DNA of 64,000 nucleotides from Alitta virens (Eukaryota; Annelida; Polychaeta; Phyllodocida; Nereididae), in assembly GCA_932294295.1 (NCBI GenBank), contig OW028585.1:12348271-12412270 (forward strand), in the 5' to 3' direction. The notes beneath the pieces were generated by a model that searched no databases, was not told the DNA's origin, and worked only from the letters and a program-made list of their open reading frames with translations. Below are positions 29,411 through 44,500 of this stretch, in pieces. The position numbers and the translations under genes were made by a program. Within the stretch, counting starts at the first letter, position 1; every line of letters begins with the position of its first letter.

Positions 29411-30895
29411 ATTGCTGTCAAAATTTTTGTCAATTTTTGGGTGAGAATGTCAGATTTATTGAATGAATGACAGATCAGCTTAGCTGATTGGTGCATGACA
29501 GGTGTCAAATTTGACAAAGGCTGAATATATTGTTGGTTGACTGGTTAGAGCATTTAATGTCAATCAGATTGTAAGAAACTGTGATGATCATATGATGTAT
29601 TTTACTTATTTATTTATATATTAATTTATTGTCTAGGATCATGCACGTGTCAGTCATGACATAGTCATAGCCTGACATAAATGTGCAAATTAATTATTGG
29701 TGACAGTATTAAAATCTTAAAAAGACATATGTTTAGCTTGTGTATAGTTATTAATTGCTAATTTTTTAATATAATGAAAATATCATGTGCATTTGATCTC
29801 TAGGAATTTGTTAATAAGTTTTAATCAGGGTTGGGGAAAAATCATGATTATCATTATTTTATTTTTTTATAATTTTTCCGGGATTCCTTCTTAAACTTTC
29901 TGAACTGTGCTCTAAAAATGAACATAACTTTGATTTATTTAACAATTAAAATTTTTGAAAACGATTAACATAAAAAAAAAATCTTGAATTCAAATAAATC
30001 ATGTTTGAGTCATATAAAATCTAGTTTTCATCTGAATAAACTTGATAAATTTCCAAAAATCTAAATTGTTTATTATTTTTTTATTTTTTGCCTTGTAAAA
30101 GGGCCTATATTTATGTAATAAAAATGTCATGCAAGGCTTGATTTACTTGGCTGTATACTGTAACATTTGTCCTGGTTTTAAAAATTGTCGCAGGCACCTC
30201 ATTCTCTAAATAAATATTTATTAAATTATATTTTGTCACAGTGTAACTGTTCGTAAACAATTAATTGTTGTGTGTTTGTTTATCATAGCACCACAAGCAT
30301 CTACAGACTACAGGTTCTCATTTGAGCAACTCACCAAAATTTTTACACAACTAACCCAGCCACAATTGACCTATGGTCATCGATTCAAGGTTGCTCAATA
30401 TTGTCCAAGGAACAAAACCGCCAAAATTAGGATACTATACGCTGCTTGTAAACGAAGCAATCTAGAGCGGTGAACATAGAACTAATTTGTTTGGTCAGCA
30501 ATACGTTGTACGTGCGTTGCGATATCGTAAAATTAGGTCAATTCAGTTTCCAGGGACCCTGAAGATTTGAGGGTTCCGAGCTGAGACAGGCTTGTCACAT
30601 AAATAGTATTTTCTTCCCAATAGAACTGTCATGGTGCAAAGCTATTACAAAGAAATTTGTTCTGTTCCACAGGGCAATGACCTTTTTCACTGACCATTTT
30701 AAAATGTTACACGTCACTGGTTCTAAAGAGAATTTTTAGAGTGGAAATATCTCACATATAAGCACAAGACATAACTAAATGTAAATTTATTATCATACAT
30801 GTATGGCTTATTTGAGTGGTATGCAGGGTACATTTTTTGTCTTGAAAATTTTTGTAATTTGTTGTATTCCTGGTGCAAATTTATTAATTATAGAT

Positions 30896-31111
30896 TACAG
30901 TGCCCGACGTCGAAGTTGTGGCCGACACCGGAGTCGTGGACTTCAATAGTGACGTCCTGGGGCCGATCCAAACATTCTGATTGAAAAGGGTGATAGATAT
31001 CGCTATTATTCTAAATCTTTCTCTGTCAAAATGTTCTGAATCCGCCCCTGGACGTCACTATTGAAGTCCACGACTCCGGTGTCGGCCACAACTTCGACGT
31101 CGGGCACTGTA
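30896..31111. mobile_element. Foldback / Tc1-mariner-like palindromic element
   Basis: The two arms are perfect inverted repeats for about 62 bp (30896-30957 and 31050-31111), starting TACAGTGCCCGACGTCGAAG. Imperfect pairing extends about 25 bp further into the core. The outermost TA pairs fit a TA target-site duplication. The core has no coding frame. Confidence 0.85.
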
Positions 31112-32426
31112 TCATATTTACTATGAAGGCTAAATTGACATTTTTTTAAATTAATATATTGTAAATTTGGTTATTATTAAAAATAATTCTCATCAGTGAT
31201 CATAATATATGTTATATCTCAACATTTATGAATCAAATTTATTGCTCTAATATGATGTGAAAGAAATATGAATTGACAGTGCATTGTTTTCCGTAGCAGG
31301 ACACTTGATCTAAATCTGTTTTAAAATTTGAAATACTTATGAAATCTTACGTAAGTTACATATATATATAATATCTTAAAGAGGTTTAAAATGTAGAGTT
31401 GCCAGTTACATGACACATGAAGCGCTGGTCAGCAGAAATTTTCAGAAACTAACGCTATATAAATTAATCATTTTTAATTATTATTATTATTACATGCTAT
31501 ACATGGATATTAATATTTCATGAACATGATTGATACATTTTGTCTGTACTTTTGCCTGCTGAATTATTGTTCAGATAAGCATAATGTTCACATAAATCTG
31601 TGTATTCATTAAAAATACATATGTTATATGAGAGGAATGCTCGCGAGTTTTTTGAACTGTGGAGTAAAGTGGAAGGTATCATTGATTATTCTAAAATATA
31701 CTGAAGCCATTCTTAAAAATATTCCTGCTGCGGGTTATGTGGCCATATAGAACATATCAGTGTGTATGACAAATGTTTTCATTGCTTTTTTTATTTTTTG
31801 TAATTTCAATTTCAATCTGTTTAGAGAATATTCTTCTGAAAAAAAAAACATAAAATTTCCTACCGAACTGATGGGTTTTTCAAGTGTCATGTAACCCGCA
31901 ACAGAAATATTTTTAAGGATGGCCTGATAGCATTGTTAGCATGTAGATTGTGGATAGAGCGGGTGGGAAAAAGTAGTTAAAAATATTTTTAAATGCTGAG
32001 TTGGATTTCCACTTCTTCAAATTTTAGTAGCAACTGTTGAATAAATTTTGAGTTCAGTAGTCAAAAACTCAAGGACGCTAGTAAAAATAATTTCAAAATG
32101 TCATGAACCTGTAGGAATCGTAGGTTGATGTAAAAGCTAGATCTAACTGAACACTTGGGGAGGGGGGACAAGTTTGTGAAATATGACAAATTAACTTGGA
32201 TAGGTGCGACAACATGTCATGTAAAATTGTGGGCAGATATTGACATCGTATAATCCACGATCGCTTGAATTTATAGATGTATCAGAACTCTTATGTACTT
32301 ATTTACACATATAGGGCCCTATATAAATGCACAATGGCAAATCAGTTCAAGCTCTCGTGGTATAATCTGATTTATACTTTAACTTGTTTATACATAAATA
32401 CTTTATTGTATTGCTTGTTATTTCAG

Positions 32427-32541
32427 AAGGATGAGTGGCTATCGGTGGGTGCGCAGAGTGGCGGCAGTGGGGGTGGTGGCAGGAGGAGGCGGGGTGTTCG
32501 CCTTGTGGGCCATTCCTAAATTCCACGAAAATAGATCTAAC
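32427..32541 (+). CDS. GPD2: GPD2 exon with start codon
   Basis: The acceptor TATTTCAG ends at 32426. AAGG precedes ATG at 32431, so the 5' UTR is spliced. The exon encodes 37 residues: MSGYRWVRRV followed by a Val/Ala/Gly-rich hydrophobic stretch and IPKFHE. It exits in phase 0 at GTAAGT. Confidence 0.88.
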
Positions 32542-35500
32542 GTAAGTCACCACTGTTTTATTTGATTGTTTAGTTTATGTGTGTCATGTCATATTGTTTT
32601 GATGTGTATTAATGGATAGGGAAGTGATAGCTATCCAATTTCAAGAATTTAGGCTCATCAAATTAGGCCTTGCTCATCAAATTAGTACAGTTAAGCCATT
32701 GTTAAGCAGTCACCCAAAAGAACTGATAAATTTAGCCATTTTTAAAAGACAGTTGGTAAAACACTGAAAAGTCAGTTCAGAGAAGTTGGAATACTCAGTG
32801 TTCCAGCTAGGATTTGAATTGTGCCGTGCGCACAAGGATATTAAGGGCACCTAAATAGACTCAGCTAGTTGAGAAGCAAAAACAGCTGTATATCAGCTAG
32901 GTCGTCAAGGCATTGGTCAATTGGCTAGCTCCACTGAGGGTCCTGGGTAAGGCTTTCAATTCCTAGCCTGGGCACTTAATTAGCCAAATCTCAGCTGGAT
33001 GTCAATTGCATGAGTCATTAAATGGGGGGAAAAAGTAACAGAGCCTACAGGGGGCCCTACGACCATAGCAAATGAAAAGACAATAAGATGACGTCACTAC
33101 ATGATTGTTACATGGATGACGTCACCGAATAGATGACGTCATTAACAATACTTACCTGCTACGGTGATAGTGACCTCTTGTGGTACTTTTCTCCCTATTG
33201 GAGGGTGCCTTGTAATCGGTGTCTATGCTGGGGCAAGTAAAAGATCCCACCCATGGCGGTAAATGTATTACATTGACATTGTGGTGCACTCCAAGCTTTA
33301 TCATCTCATCATAACATCTGCCTCTGGTAGCTGGCCAATCATATAACAGTATAAGCAGTGATAAGCTGACTATAAGGTAATATCGAGAAGTACATGATAA
33401 ATTTTCACATCCAGTTGTGTTTTTACTGTTTCAGTTGTCGAGAAATGCGGTCCAGGCAGCGTCAGGTTTCGATCCAAATAGTGCTCAAACGGGAATTCTA
33501 CTTAGCAGAGATGAACAGTTGAAGAATCTGGAAGAAAAAGAATATGATGTGCTTGTAGTCGGAGGTGGCGCCACAGGTTGTGGGGTGGCTCTCGATGCAA
33601 TCAGCAGAGGTATGTTGTTGTTTTTTACGCTGTCCAATATACTTTGCTGTGGATCTTTGTCTGCTGTTATCTGTTGCTATCATCTTTTTGTCAAGCAGTG
33701 TCTAAAAATATTGTGTTAGTCTGCTTACAAATGACTCATAATTCACAAAAGTTGACTATGTACAGGGTCATTCCGTGTCAAATTATCCAGGGGGTGCCAG
33801 GTGAACCCCCCCCCCCCCCCCCCCCCAGAATGCCCTGGAAAAAGTCATATGTGCTTATCAACTTATTATTATGCAATAAAATCATTACGTATTCACCATG
33901 AATTAAGAATTACTGCTGTAGTCACTTATTGTTTCTTCATTCCAACACTGCTGATATGTGACTGAGGAAATAATGCTGTCGAACAACACTTTCTAAAAAA
34001 ATTATAACTAAAAATGAAAGCTAAACACCTTCTTGAATTTTTTTCTAATTAATGTTCAGATGTGTAAGAATACATGGTAAAAATTTGAAAGAGCTTCAGG
34101 AATAACTGGTGACATGGTCAAACAGTGATGCAAAATATGGCGATTTTTTGCAATATCGAAAAAACCCACATACAATTATATTTATTACAGGAGATCTACT
34201 AAAGATTTAAGCAAAATTAATGTTTTTTTTTTTTTATAATAAATAAAATAGGGAACTTTAAAAAATTTATTATATTGGTTTTTTGACTGATTTTTTAGCC
34301 CAACCATGCAAAATAAACTGGAGAAACACTTGATTTGAGACCATTTTCGAATTCCTTGAGATGAAAATAGTCTGTGCAGCAAATTTCAGCCTTACACTAG
34401 CATTTATAGTGCAGCTATAAGCTGCCAAAGTTGCCCGAAAATTCATTGGCGAAAGAATTAATTAAATTTCTGAAAAAGGAAAACTAATGGAGATATAGAC
34501 CTAATATTTTTCAAACTAAGCACATGTGAATATTTTTAGGGCATTCTGAGGGGGTCACCTGGAAAATTTTCCAAAATCTGGATGATTTGACATGGAATGA
34601 CTCTACAGCGATGTTGCCAATTGCATTGCTGTTATTCATTCATATAGCCATGCAGTTCCCAGGCACATTTTTCTGCTTATTAGATACATATGGGGAATAC
34701 TCTCAGTGACTCCAATACTCTAAATCAAAGCTATGCCCTGTCTTCATACAGGACCAGCGTTTATTAGTATTTTATAAACTTCCTACAACCCAGTGTTCCA
34801 TCTAGGCCATTTGATCATGGCGCTGTGCCATGCTCAACCCCCCTTGACCCATGCCCGTTTTTGTAAGCGCCATTCCCGTTTTTGTAAGCGCCATGCCCGT
34901 TTTTGTAGTGCCATGCCCAATTTTGTAAGCGCCATGCCCAATTTCGTAAGAAGTGAAGACCTTTTTTTTTTGCCCTAATATTCTTGTGCGCCATTCCTGA
35001 TTCAATCCTAGCTGGAACACTGCAACCAGACCTACAATAAAAACTAGCCTCTATTTTAGATTTGGCTTGTAGTGAAGAAATATGTGGTATTACTTTCTCT
35101 CATCATTTATCGCATGTTTTACTTAAACGTTAATTTTCATTGTCGCAGGACTGTCAACGGCCCTCATAGAGAAGTTTGACTTTGCATCCGGAACGAGTAG
35201 CAGAAGTACCAAGTTAATCCACGGAGGAGTGAGATACCTGCAGAAAGCTATACTTGGCTTAGATACAGAACAGGTGCGTTACATGTTAATTCATTTTTAG
35301 TTTAATATGTCTTCTTTATTCATAATATATAAATGTAAACTCGGATCCAACCAGATAAACTCATGCTAAATCTGGAGTCCTAATCTCATTTTTGAAATAA
35401 ATGTACATACATACATATATGTGTACATTAGGGCTGTACACCTTTATCTTTAAAACGATACGATACGTATCACGATACAGTAAAACCGATCGTTAAATTT

Positions 35501-38500
35501 TGTCAGTTAGTAATCTAGTACATATACATAAAAGTTTATTTATAAACCTAAAATAATTAAAAGATACTATCAAATTTGATGAAAAAATCTTCATTGAATA
35601 ACTGCCAACTATTGTGTATTAAGAGTCGCTGATTTTTTCTTCACAAACATTGGAACATCTGGGTAGCAGGTGTCTTATTTGCTCGAAAATGCTGCTCTGC
35701 ATACCGTTTAATTGCATCGTTATTATTACATAACGGTTATCAATACCCGTATCGTTATCCTTGTACCGGTACAAACGGTATATCGAGAACCGGTGTACAG
35801 CCCTAGTGTACATACATTTTCTGCATTAAAATAATTTATCGACAAACATTATTTGTTGTATAAACATAGTTTTCAAGGTTTAGATACTTTAAAGAATATC
35901 AATTGGATAGTGATATTTAGAGCCTTTTGCATAAGCAGTAGCTATGCTCATTGATGCATTAATTCTTTTTTTATTGCAGTATAAAATGGTCAAAGAAGCT
36001 CTGACGGAAAGAGCAAATTTAATAGATATTGCGCCCCATCTTGCGTACCCCTTCCCGATCATGTTGCCTGTTTACAAGTAAGTATAAAAGGTCAATTTTG
36101 GTTTTGTCAAAATTAAAGTCCCCCTTAAGCATAATATTTTTCAAAATCATTTTATATATCTTTTTACCCTGCGCAATGAAAGTAAGTTAAAAAATCATTA
36201 ATGATATTCACATAATTATATACTCTGGAACAGTTTGTAAATTCTCACCAACTCTATCTAGCATAGCTTCGTGTCTTTGTTATCATAACTTTGCGGTCAC
36301 CAATCCAAGTTCCTAGCTCCTAACTTGGATAACATAACTTCGCCTTCACTGGAGATCCCTTGTAACAATGAAGAGGAACTCAGGTCTTGTAGTTTCAAGA
36401 TAAAATGGAGATCTGATTTTATTGACAAAATCATACAGCTTATATGCAGTGGCCTACACCCACAGTCATGTCTTGGCTGGATGCTTGTGGGCAGCAAGCA
36501 TTCTTGCTGACCACAATGAACCGAGTTCACCCCCTTGATCTGAGGATAAACCCATAAAACAGACCCCAAACTACCAGATGGGAAGCAGGAAACTTCTGAG
36601 CAACCCTTTCCTGTACCCAGAACCCCAAATGACCAGCTTCTTGGAATGTGTGTAGGTTGTTGTAAACAGGTTCCTCTTGAGTGCAATACTAACTAATTGG
36701 ACAGTGTAAATACATACAAGTTATATCATATACTTTACAAGTTGTCACCGTGACATTTTTTTGGTACTATTATCGATTAACTGGGACCAGAAACTATTAC
36801 TCAGTCACTTAGTTACTTATTCAATTTATGTATATATATATTTAGCTTTATCTTCACCATTTTTTATTCATCAATTTTCTGATCATGTATATATTTTATG
36901 TTATTATTTCACAACCAGTATTGTTCTAATACTTGAAATTGCACGTATTGTTAAAATTGTAGTTGTTCAATTTGTAGTATTTGTTTATTGTGTATGACGA
37001 ATGTATCTAACCATGATTCCAAAATGTCAATAAGACATTATATATATATTATAATCAGGAGAAGTAGAATTTTGAACTGGCAAATTGTGAAATATTTGCA
37101 GTTTCAGTAAAAATTATCCATATGTTGAAGTTTTTCGACAGAATCAATGTCACTTCTGTTACCATGGTATCAAAAACAAAAATTGTTAGGTTTGTGCACT
37201 TTTTTTTTTTCAAGAGATGAAAGCACTGATATGGGGGGGGGGGGGGGACTTAACACATTTCAAATAATATTTTTCAATATTTAAAGAAAAAAGTTAATAT
37301 TGGCAGGGGGTGACTTTTATGCGCGTCATTCCTGTTACCAATTTTATAAGGAAGCTATTTATCACGGAAAATAGCTTAAACGCAGTTCTGAAAGCACTCC
37401 ATTATATAACAAAATGGAATGGAAACTTCGGTAATATTACCTGCATTTCCCTTTTCAGATATTTCATAAAGTTTTCTTAAATGTCAACCCTGTTACTGCC
37501 CTACCTGTTATCGTAATATCTGACGTAACAGGTCACATGACAAACCAATTTAAATATAAAATATGAAAAATGTTTTTAAAATTCATAATTCTGATGAATA
37601 TTTGACAGATTGGAAGTTTCATTTGTTTGCACTTGAAATGCCAAAAGTGCACCATTTCTGTGGAATGACCCTTATAGTAGTGACATGTGACAGTCTATAA
37701 TATTATGTATATAAAACTAGAAATGGCTGTGGTGCGAACGGCAATAGAAGTTGGAACTCACAATTTCCTAAAAAGCCAATATTTTTAATATTTCTCTCCC
37801 GCAGATTGTGGCAAGTTCCCTACTATTGGGCTGGAATCAAAGCTTATGATCTGGTTGCCGGGCGACAGTTGCTGAAGCCGTCTTATTACTTGTCAAAAAC
37901 CAAGGCCCTGGAACTGTTTCCGATGCTAAAGAAGGACAAATTAGTTGGCGCTCTGGTTTATTACGATGGTAAGTCTGTGTCTCGTTGCATTCAGATTTTG
38001 TTTTACATAAGTGGAAGTGGTTAAATTTATAAAGTATTTTGTAAAAAAATTATTTCAATTAAGCTGGCATCACATTCTGTAGTATCATTCATTTATATAA
38101 TGAGAAGCTGTGTCTCGTTACGTTCAGATTTTGTATTAAATTTTGTGTTTTATGAAAGTGAAAGTGGTTAAATTTATATAGAATTTTGTAAAAAAAAAAT
38201 TTTCGCATTACATTCTATAATATCATTGAATGATATAATCAGTGGCTGTGTATTGTGACAGTTTTAATTTACCGTGCTTCTGAAGGTATAATGCAAATTT
38301 GGTTATATTTCTGAGTAGATTGTCCAAATCATTCAATAATCAAGACGCATCAAAACATGAACAAGATAATCCCTTCTGCAAGTTTGCAGTCATTTTTGGC
38401 TCTTCATAGGAATGTTACAAACAAAAATGTGAAAAATGGCTATTTGATGTTATTATGCAAGGTGTGTTCTCTATTTCGTTTAAGCCCACAGACCTATTGT

Positions 38501-41500
38501 CACGCAAGAATGAGCGTGACAATGCTTAGCAGTGCTATTTCCTCTCCAAAAAAGTGGTAATAGGTCGTTACTGGTGGTCATCCATGAAGTACAAACGATA
38601 CAATATGACACAGTAAAACATCACAAGTTTGGTGAAAATGACTCTAATGGGAGTTTTGTTTGTGACCATTCCAGGACAGCATGACGACGCAAGAATGTGC
38701 ACAGCCATTGCACTAACTGCAGCGAGATTAGGTGCCACAACAGTGAGCCACACGGAGGTTATCGGTCTGCTTAAAACGACAAACGATGAAGGGAAGGAGG
38801 TCGTTGCTGGGGCTAGGGTGCGAGAACGATTTTCTGGTGAGTCTATAATTTGTACCCATTGAAATTATAAATCAAATGCCGTTACTGAGTTCCAGTATTT
38901 GATTTATAATTTCAATATATGGATTATCTAACTGGATGACTGAGAATTTCAAAAATGTACTTGTTCAAAATTGCAAAGCTTCTACGTCAATCTGACTATA
39001 ATTCTGTTTCACCTCCCTGTAGTCCAGGGAGTTCCCATGAGATAGCACATGCGTCTAGTCAATTGAGCGCTCCTCTCGGCCGAAATAGCACACATTGTTG
39101 GCCGAGTGGTATTTTAAGTCGGTTCACCTTCTTTTGGGGAGCGTTTGCCTGCCCTTTACCTTTCTTAATGCTTGTAAGTCCCTGTAAACTGGGCAGGCTG
39201 TGTGTTAAAGAATGTCAGCTTTCTCATTTTTGGTGTCAAAGTTTGAAATGATAAATTTTCATGGTTTATTTGTTACTTTTCAGGTAAAGAGTATGATGTG
39301 AGAGCTAAGTGTGTGATCAACGCAACTGGTCCGTACACAGATTTCATCCGAGTGATGGATTCATCAGAAACCAGACGGATTTGTCAACCCTCCTCTGGCG
39401 TCCACATAGTTCTGCCAGATTACTACAGGTGGGGCTATTGTTGTGAGATGTAGGCAAAGAAGATACCAAGAAGGGACACTCCCTATACTTGACATGTAAA
39501 CACCAGGAATTATGGGGGGGGGGGGGGGGAGTAGGCGCAACCCTCAGTGCCCCTAGTGGATGATAAAATTCACACTGAAATGCTCTGTCCAGGACGTAGT
39601 TTGTCAATTTGACATTTGAAATACAGTAAAATATCATTTCCACATGATTTCAGTGCCATACCATGCGAGTTGATCAAACTATAGATCTACCAATTTACAA
39701 AAAGTAAAAACACATAAGATCTGAACGCTACCATGACGTCATAATCGGCCACTATGAAGACATTAATTGTAAGCGAGTGTTCTCCATTCGTGACATCACA
39801 ATCTCACTTAACAAACCACCTACTGCCCCCAGAATGCACAGCGCTTCCTATATATGAGATTGCACCATCTGTATAGTCTGTGACGTAGGCAGAGTAACGA
39901 TAAATAGAGGTGTCATTCCGATAGCTGAGTTACAGTTGTTGCGAGGAATGATGGCACTAGGATGTAGCTGCTAGATTTTAACAATGCCCCTAGTGGACAA
40001 TTTTGTCTTACGCAAAATTCTGTCCAACCTATGTTGATGTTCTGTTGAAATATAAATGGAATTTTTTTCACAGATCAATATCACTTATTTAATATCAGCA
40101 TATTAGAAAAGTAAAACAATTTCTCAGTGTTTGTGACTTGAAGGTGTCCCTAATTTGACGCCTATCACACAGTAAGTGCTGATAACATATACAGGGTTCG
40201 CAGATTTAAAGCAAGCGATTTAAATCCTGATTTAAATCAAAGCAAACATGTTTTTTTTTTTTTTTGATTTTTTTTTTCAAGAACTATAATTATTAAATAA
40301 ATCAAAGTTCTGTTCATTTTTAGAGAACAGTTCAGTTAGTTTAAGAAGGAATGCTGGAAAAATGATCAAACTTGGCTTATGCTAGACAGTGCTTAAGCCC
40401 TAATAGCATCATTTAAATTATAAAAAATCTGATTTAAATAAAAAAAATCTGATTTAAACCCTATACATATATTTCAGTGCCCACTGTTGGTATATATAAT
40501 AATAAATATATATAAGTCCTTGTGTGGTCAATTTAATCAGATAAATCATCAACTGACCAATACAATTGCCGTCTCTAATACAGTGGATTATCTAACCATT
40601 ATTCATAACTGAGTCTCCTTTTATTTTAAAAGCCCTTCCAACATGGGATTGCTAGATCCTTCAACTTCCGATGGTCGAGTCATTTTCTTCTTGCCCTGGC
40701 AGAACTCTACGCTAGCTGGTAAGGAAATACATATCTGGTTGTCACAGCATTACTGGTTAGATCTGAGCTTGTGTGAGTGTAAGATGAATCAGTCATTTTG
40801 AATATTTTATCAAATTTAATTACAGGTACAACAGACAGCCCTTGCCAAGTATCGGACAATCCGGAACCCAGCGAGACTGAAATTCAGTTCATCTTGAATG
40901 AAGTTCGTAATTATCTGCATCCTGATGTTAACGGTAAGACAGAGTTTAAAAATAAAAATTGGGAATTCAGAACATTTACTAAAATGATTCACTTGAAAAT
41001 AAGATGTGAGCGTGTGGTGGCGACCAAAATACAAAATTTCAGTTAATTTAGTTAAAAATCGGAACATTACACTATTACCATTCTGTTAGCTCAAAATTGA
41101 GTGATCAATTTTAAGTTAATTTGGGCTGTTCCATTTTTTTTAAAAAAGGGGACCAGAAGATGTTCAGACCCCCCACCACCACCTCCCTCCCCTTGTATTT
41201 CTCTTTTGGAGAACCCCCCCCCCCCCCCTGGACCGCTTTTTCAAAATGTTCTGGTCCCCCCCCCCCCCCCTTTTTAAATGAATCAGACCTTAGTATCATT
41301 CGTGGAACTATACTTATTTTAAGATGATTAGAATGTGTTATACATCATGTGCATATGGAATCTTTTTCATTCCAGTTAGGAGAGGTGACGTTCTTTCGGC
41401 CTGGAGTGGAATTCGCCCCCTGGTGTTGAATCCAAACAAAAAGGACACGCAATCAATTGCCCGTAATCATATCATCGAGGTGTCCGACTCGAAGCTTGTT

Positions 41501-44500
41501 ACGATAGCAGGTTTGTAACACGGGGTATCTTACGCATTTTTCTTGTGTCTATATTATATATATATATAGAGAAAATTTAGGTGTAAGAAACCCTGTGGTT
41601 TGTAACTATGAATCAGCAAATCTTTGCTTAGAAGCACCACTAAGATAATACTGTTTGGGGAATGAGTGAAGATTTAATCAGTAATGACCATGGAAAAGCC
41701 CCTTTAAGCTTTGTTTTCATGTACTCGTGATAGGTACAGTCATTATTTTCTTTACCTGGACTTTTATTAACAATAATATTATGTCTCACAATTCGTCGCT
41801 GTCCCAAACAAGGCTGTGCTGTATTTTGTAAAAAATTGAAAAAAAGGAGACCGTTTTTGTTGGAAAAATTTATTTATACTCCACAATCAAGATAGATAGA
41901 TAGATACTTTATTTTGATGGAAATGGTACAAAAATAATTATACAGTAGGACATTTACATGATGTTAACTATGAATTTTAATCTATTGTTACAGTAAATAT
42001 AAGCCCATCAGGAAACCACCTGAGCATTAGATGTAATGGTGGCATCTTCAATAAAAAGAAAGAAAATTAAATCAAGATTAAACGAAAATAATTATGCTAT
42101 TATTAAAAGTTATATAACATGGATAGAATTTTTTTTTACATAGATGTAATAATGATAACCTAATGACATGAAAGTGATGGGATGAGTGGAGTTTTATGAC
42201 TGACAAATATAGCAGTTTCTGTGTTCACAATTAGCTGGATATTGTTTAACTAGATGATCATGGTGTCTATTGATAGTTTTCCTATTGTTCTAAAAGGGAT
42301 ATACTCAACGAGAAAATGTTAGTTAACAATCAGAGCAGTTAAACTAATTAAACAAATTAGTAAATGTGATTCGTAGAGTATGTGTCTGGCCTACTTTGAT
42401 TGTAACTTACACACCCTATGGTGACTTCATATTTGATGGCATGAAAAACTATTTATATTATTAATTGTACATTAAAGTTAATTTCCTGTGCACAAATGAG
42501 CATGTTATGGTAAAAAATATCATGAGACAAGAAGGTAGTATTGGTTTATATAATTATTTGCCTATGATTGATCTAGAGACATAAGAACTTTATATTCCTT
42601 CTGCGTCAGGATAACCAAAAAATGTTAGTTAACTCCCGCCTACTTGGGACGTAACTATTCCTTATATTGCCATATAGATCACGTCAAAGCTACAGCACAT
42701 GTTGTAGTTTAATTAAGAGTATTTAAATATTCAGAAGATGTGCATCAAAATCATCTAATAACTATTATCATTGGAAAAAATAAAATAAACATGAAATATT
42801 ATTTTTTTATTATATTAAAATTATTGATATTATCAGGTGGAAAATGGACAACGTACAGATCAATGGCGGAAGAGACGATCGACAAAGCAGTTGAAGTGTG
42901 CGACTTGAAACCAGAAAGAGGCTGTGTGACAAAGGGGTTGTTGCTAGAGGGCGCTCATGGCTGGTCGCCCACCCTCTTCATTCGCCTCATTCAGGATTTC
43001 GGAATGGACAGTGATGTTAGCGACAACTTTTTTTGTAACTCTTACATGAATTTTTTTGAACTGGGTTATTTAAAGTATAGTCAATCTGTGATACAGCAGT
43101 TTTAGAGCGAGCATGGACAGTTTAAAGGTGAAAGAGACAGATCAGAAAGATTGTAAAGTAATTTACCAACCTTTCTAGCCCATTACTAATGTCCTTGTCA
43201 TAAAATAATTGTGCTATACAGGCCATTAGTGGAGAAGATACAGAAATAGTATTACAACTGACAAGAAAAGGGGTAAACTTTGATCAAAATAGGTGAAAAC
43301 AAGTTTATTGCCCAGATGTTGGGGTGATAATATCATTCTTATCAAATGTTTCAATCAGACTGAAAAGACGTTCTGAGGATGCAACTGTCCATGCTCGCTC
43401 TAAAACTGCTGTAGGAGGTCACTTGGAGGATTCGATAAATTTGGCCGCTTAAAACCAGTTGCCGTTTAATAGAGGGGTAAAATCAACAATGAGAATTCAG
43501 TTCAGAGGTGTTGTAGGTGGCCTTTTATAGACATCAGAGACTGGCAAATTCTATTATGTGTAATTTGTGCATCTTGTGCCTTGTCTAATAAATATCTTTC
43601 GTAATAGGTCGCCCAACACTTGGCAAACACATACGGAGGGAGGGCATTCAAAGTTGCCAAACTTGCGCAGTTGACGGGAAAACGTTGGCCAGTTGTTGGC
43701 AAGAGGTTGCATGAGGATTTTCCATACATCGAAGCCGAGGTGAGAACACAGATGTTTAACTGCAACAGTCATAAAACTCAATGGTGTAAATGATGTAGCA
43801 CCGTGCTATCTAGGGCTGTACACCTTTATCTTCAATACGATACGTATCACGTTACAGTAAAACCGATACGATACGTATAATGATACGTATCATTAAACTA
43901 TGTCAGTCAGAACAAATAAAAAAATATTATAAAACCTATGATAAGCTAATATAATGGTAGGAGAATATTTAATTTAATGAACAAATCATTATTTTAACTT
44001 CAGTCACTTGAGTTAAGTCCTCATGTAATTAGACTCGGAGCACAATTTTCTTTAAAAGCACTCAAAACATCTGTTCATCACATGTGTCTTCTGTCAAAAA
44101 CGCCTATCTGCATATCATTTAACTGTAACGTTATTATCATTGATTATTACTTAACGATTATCAATACTCATATCGTTATCCTTGTACCCGTACAAACAGT
44201 ATATTGAGAACCGGTGTACAGCTCTAGTGCTATCACAGAGTAAAATACCCAGAGGGGACAGTGCAATTGAACCAATGTCAGCCTGTTCAGGTTTAGTTTT
44301 TCAAGACATGAGATGTCACTCGCGAATTTAGGACACTGTGGATTGTTAATTACTTATTAAATATTTTCCTATATTTACGATGTAAAATTTTGTTTTTGTT
44401 TTGTTAATCTGAATATGTAGTCTATTGTCCGATTTATTTGTTTATGTATTTTTTTTACAATATGCATTATTTAATTTATCTTCATAATTTACATTCATAT

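Larger units (their letters stand above)
27232..32426. other. Intergenic region between the vWA gene and GPD2 coding start
   Basis: No convincing coding exon was found on either strand. It holds the vWA 3' UTR, a hAT-like MITE (28603-28725), a TA/T-rich tract (28829-28876), a GC-richer block (28880-29410) and a foldback element (30896-31111). Nothing else was recognised in 29420-30890 or 31115-32420. A noncoding first exon of GPD2 should lie here, because the ATG exon has only 4 nt before its start codon. Confidence 0.6.

Noticed and set aside
36297..36686. 129-codon reverse-strand ORF
   Set aside because: Lies inside a GPD2 intron, low-complexity Ser/Leu/Gly composition, no recognisable family, no supporting splice sites.
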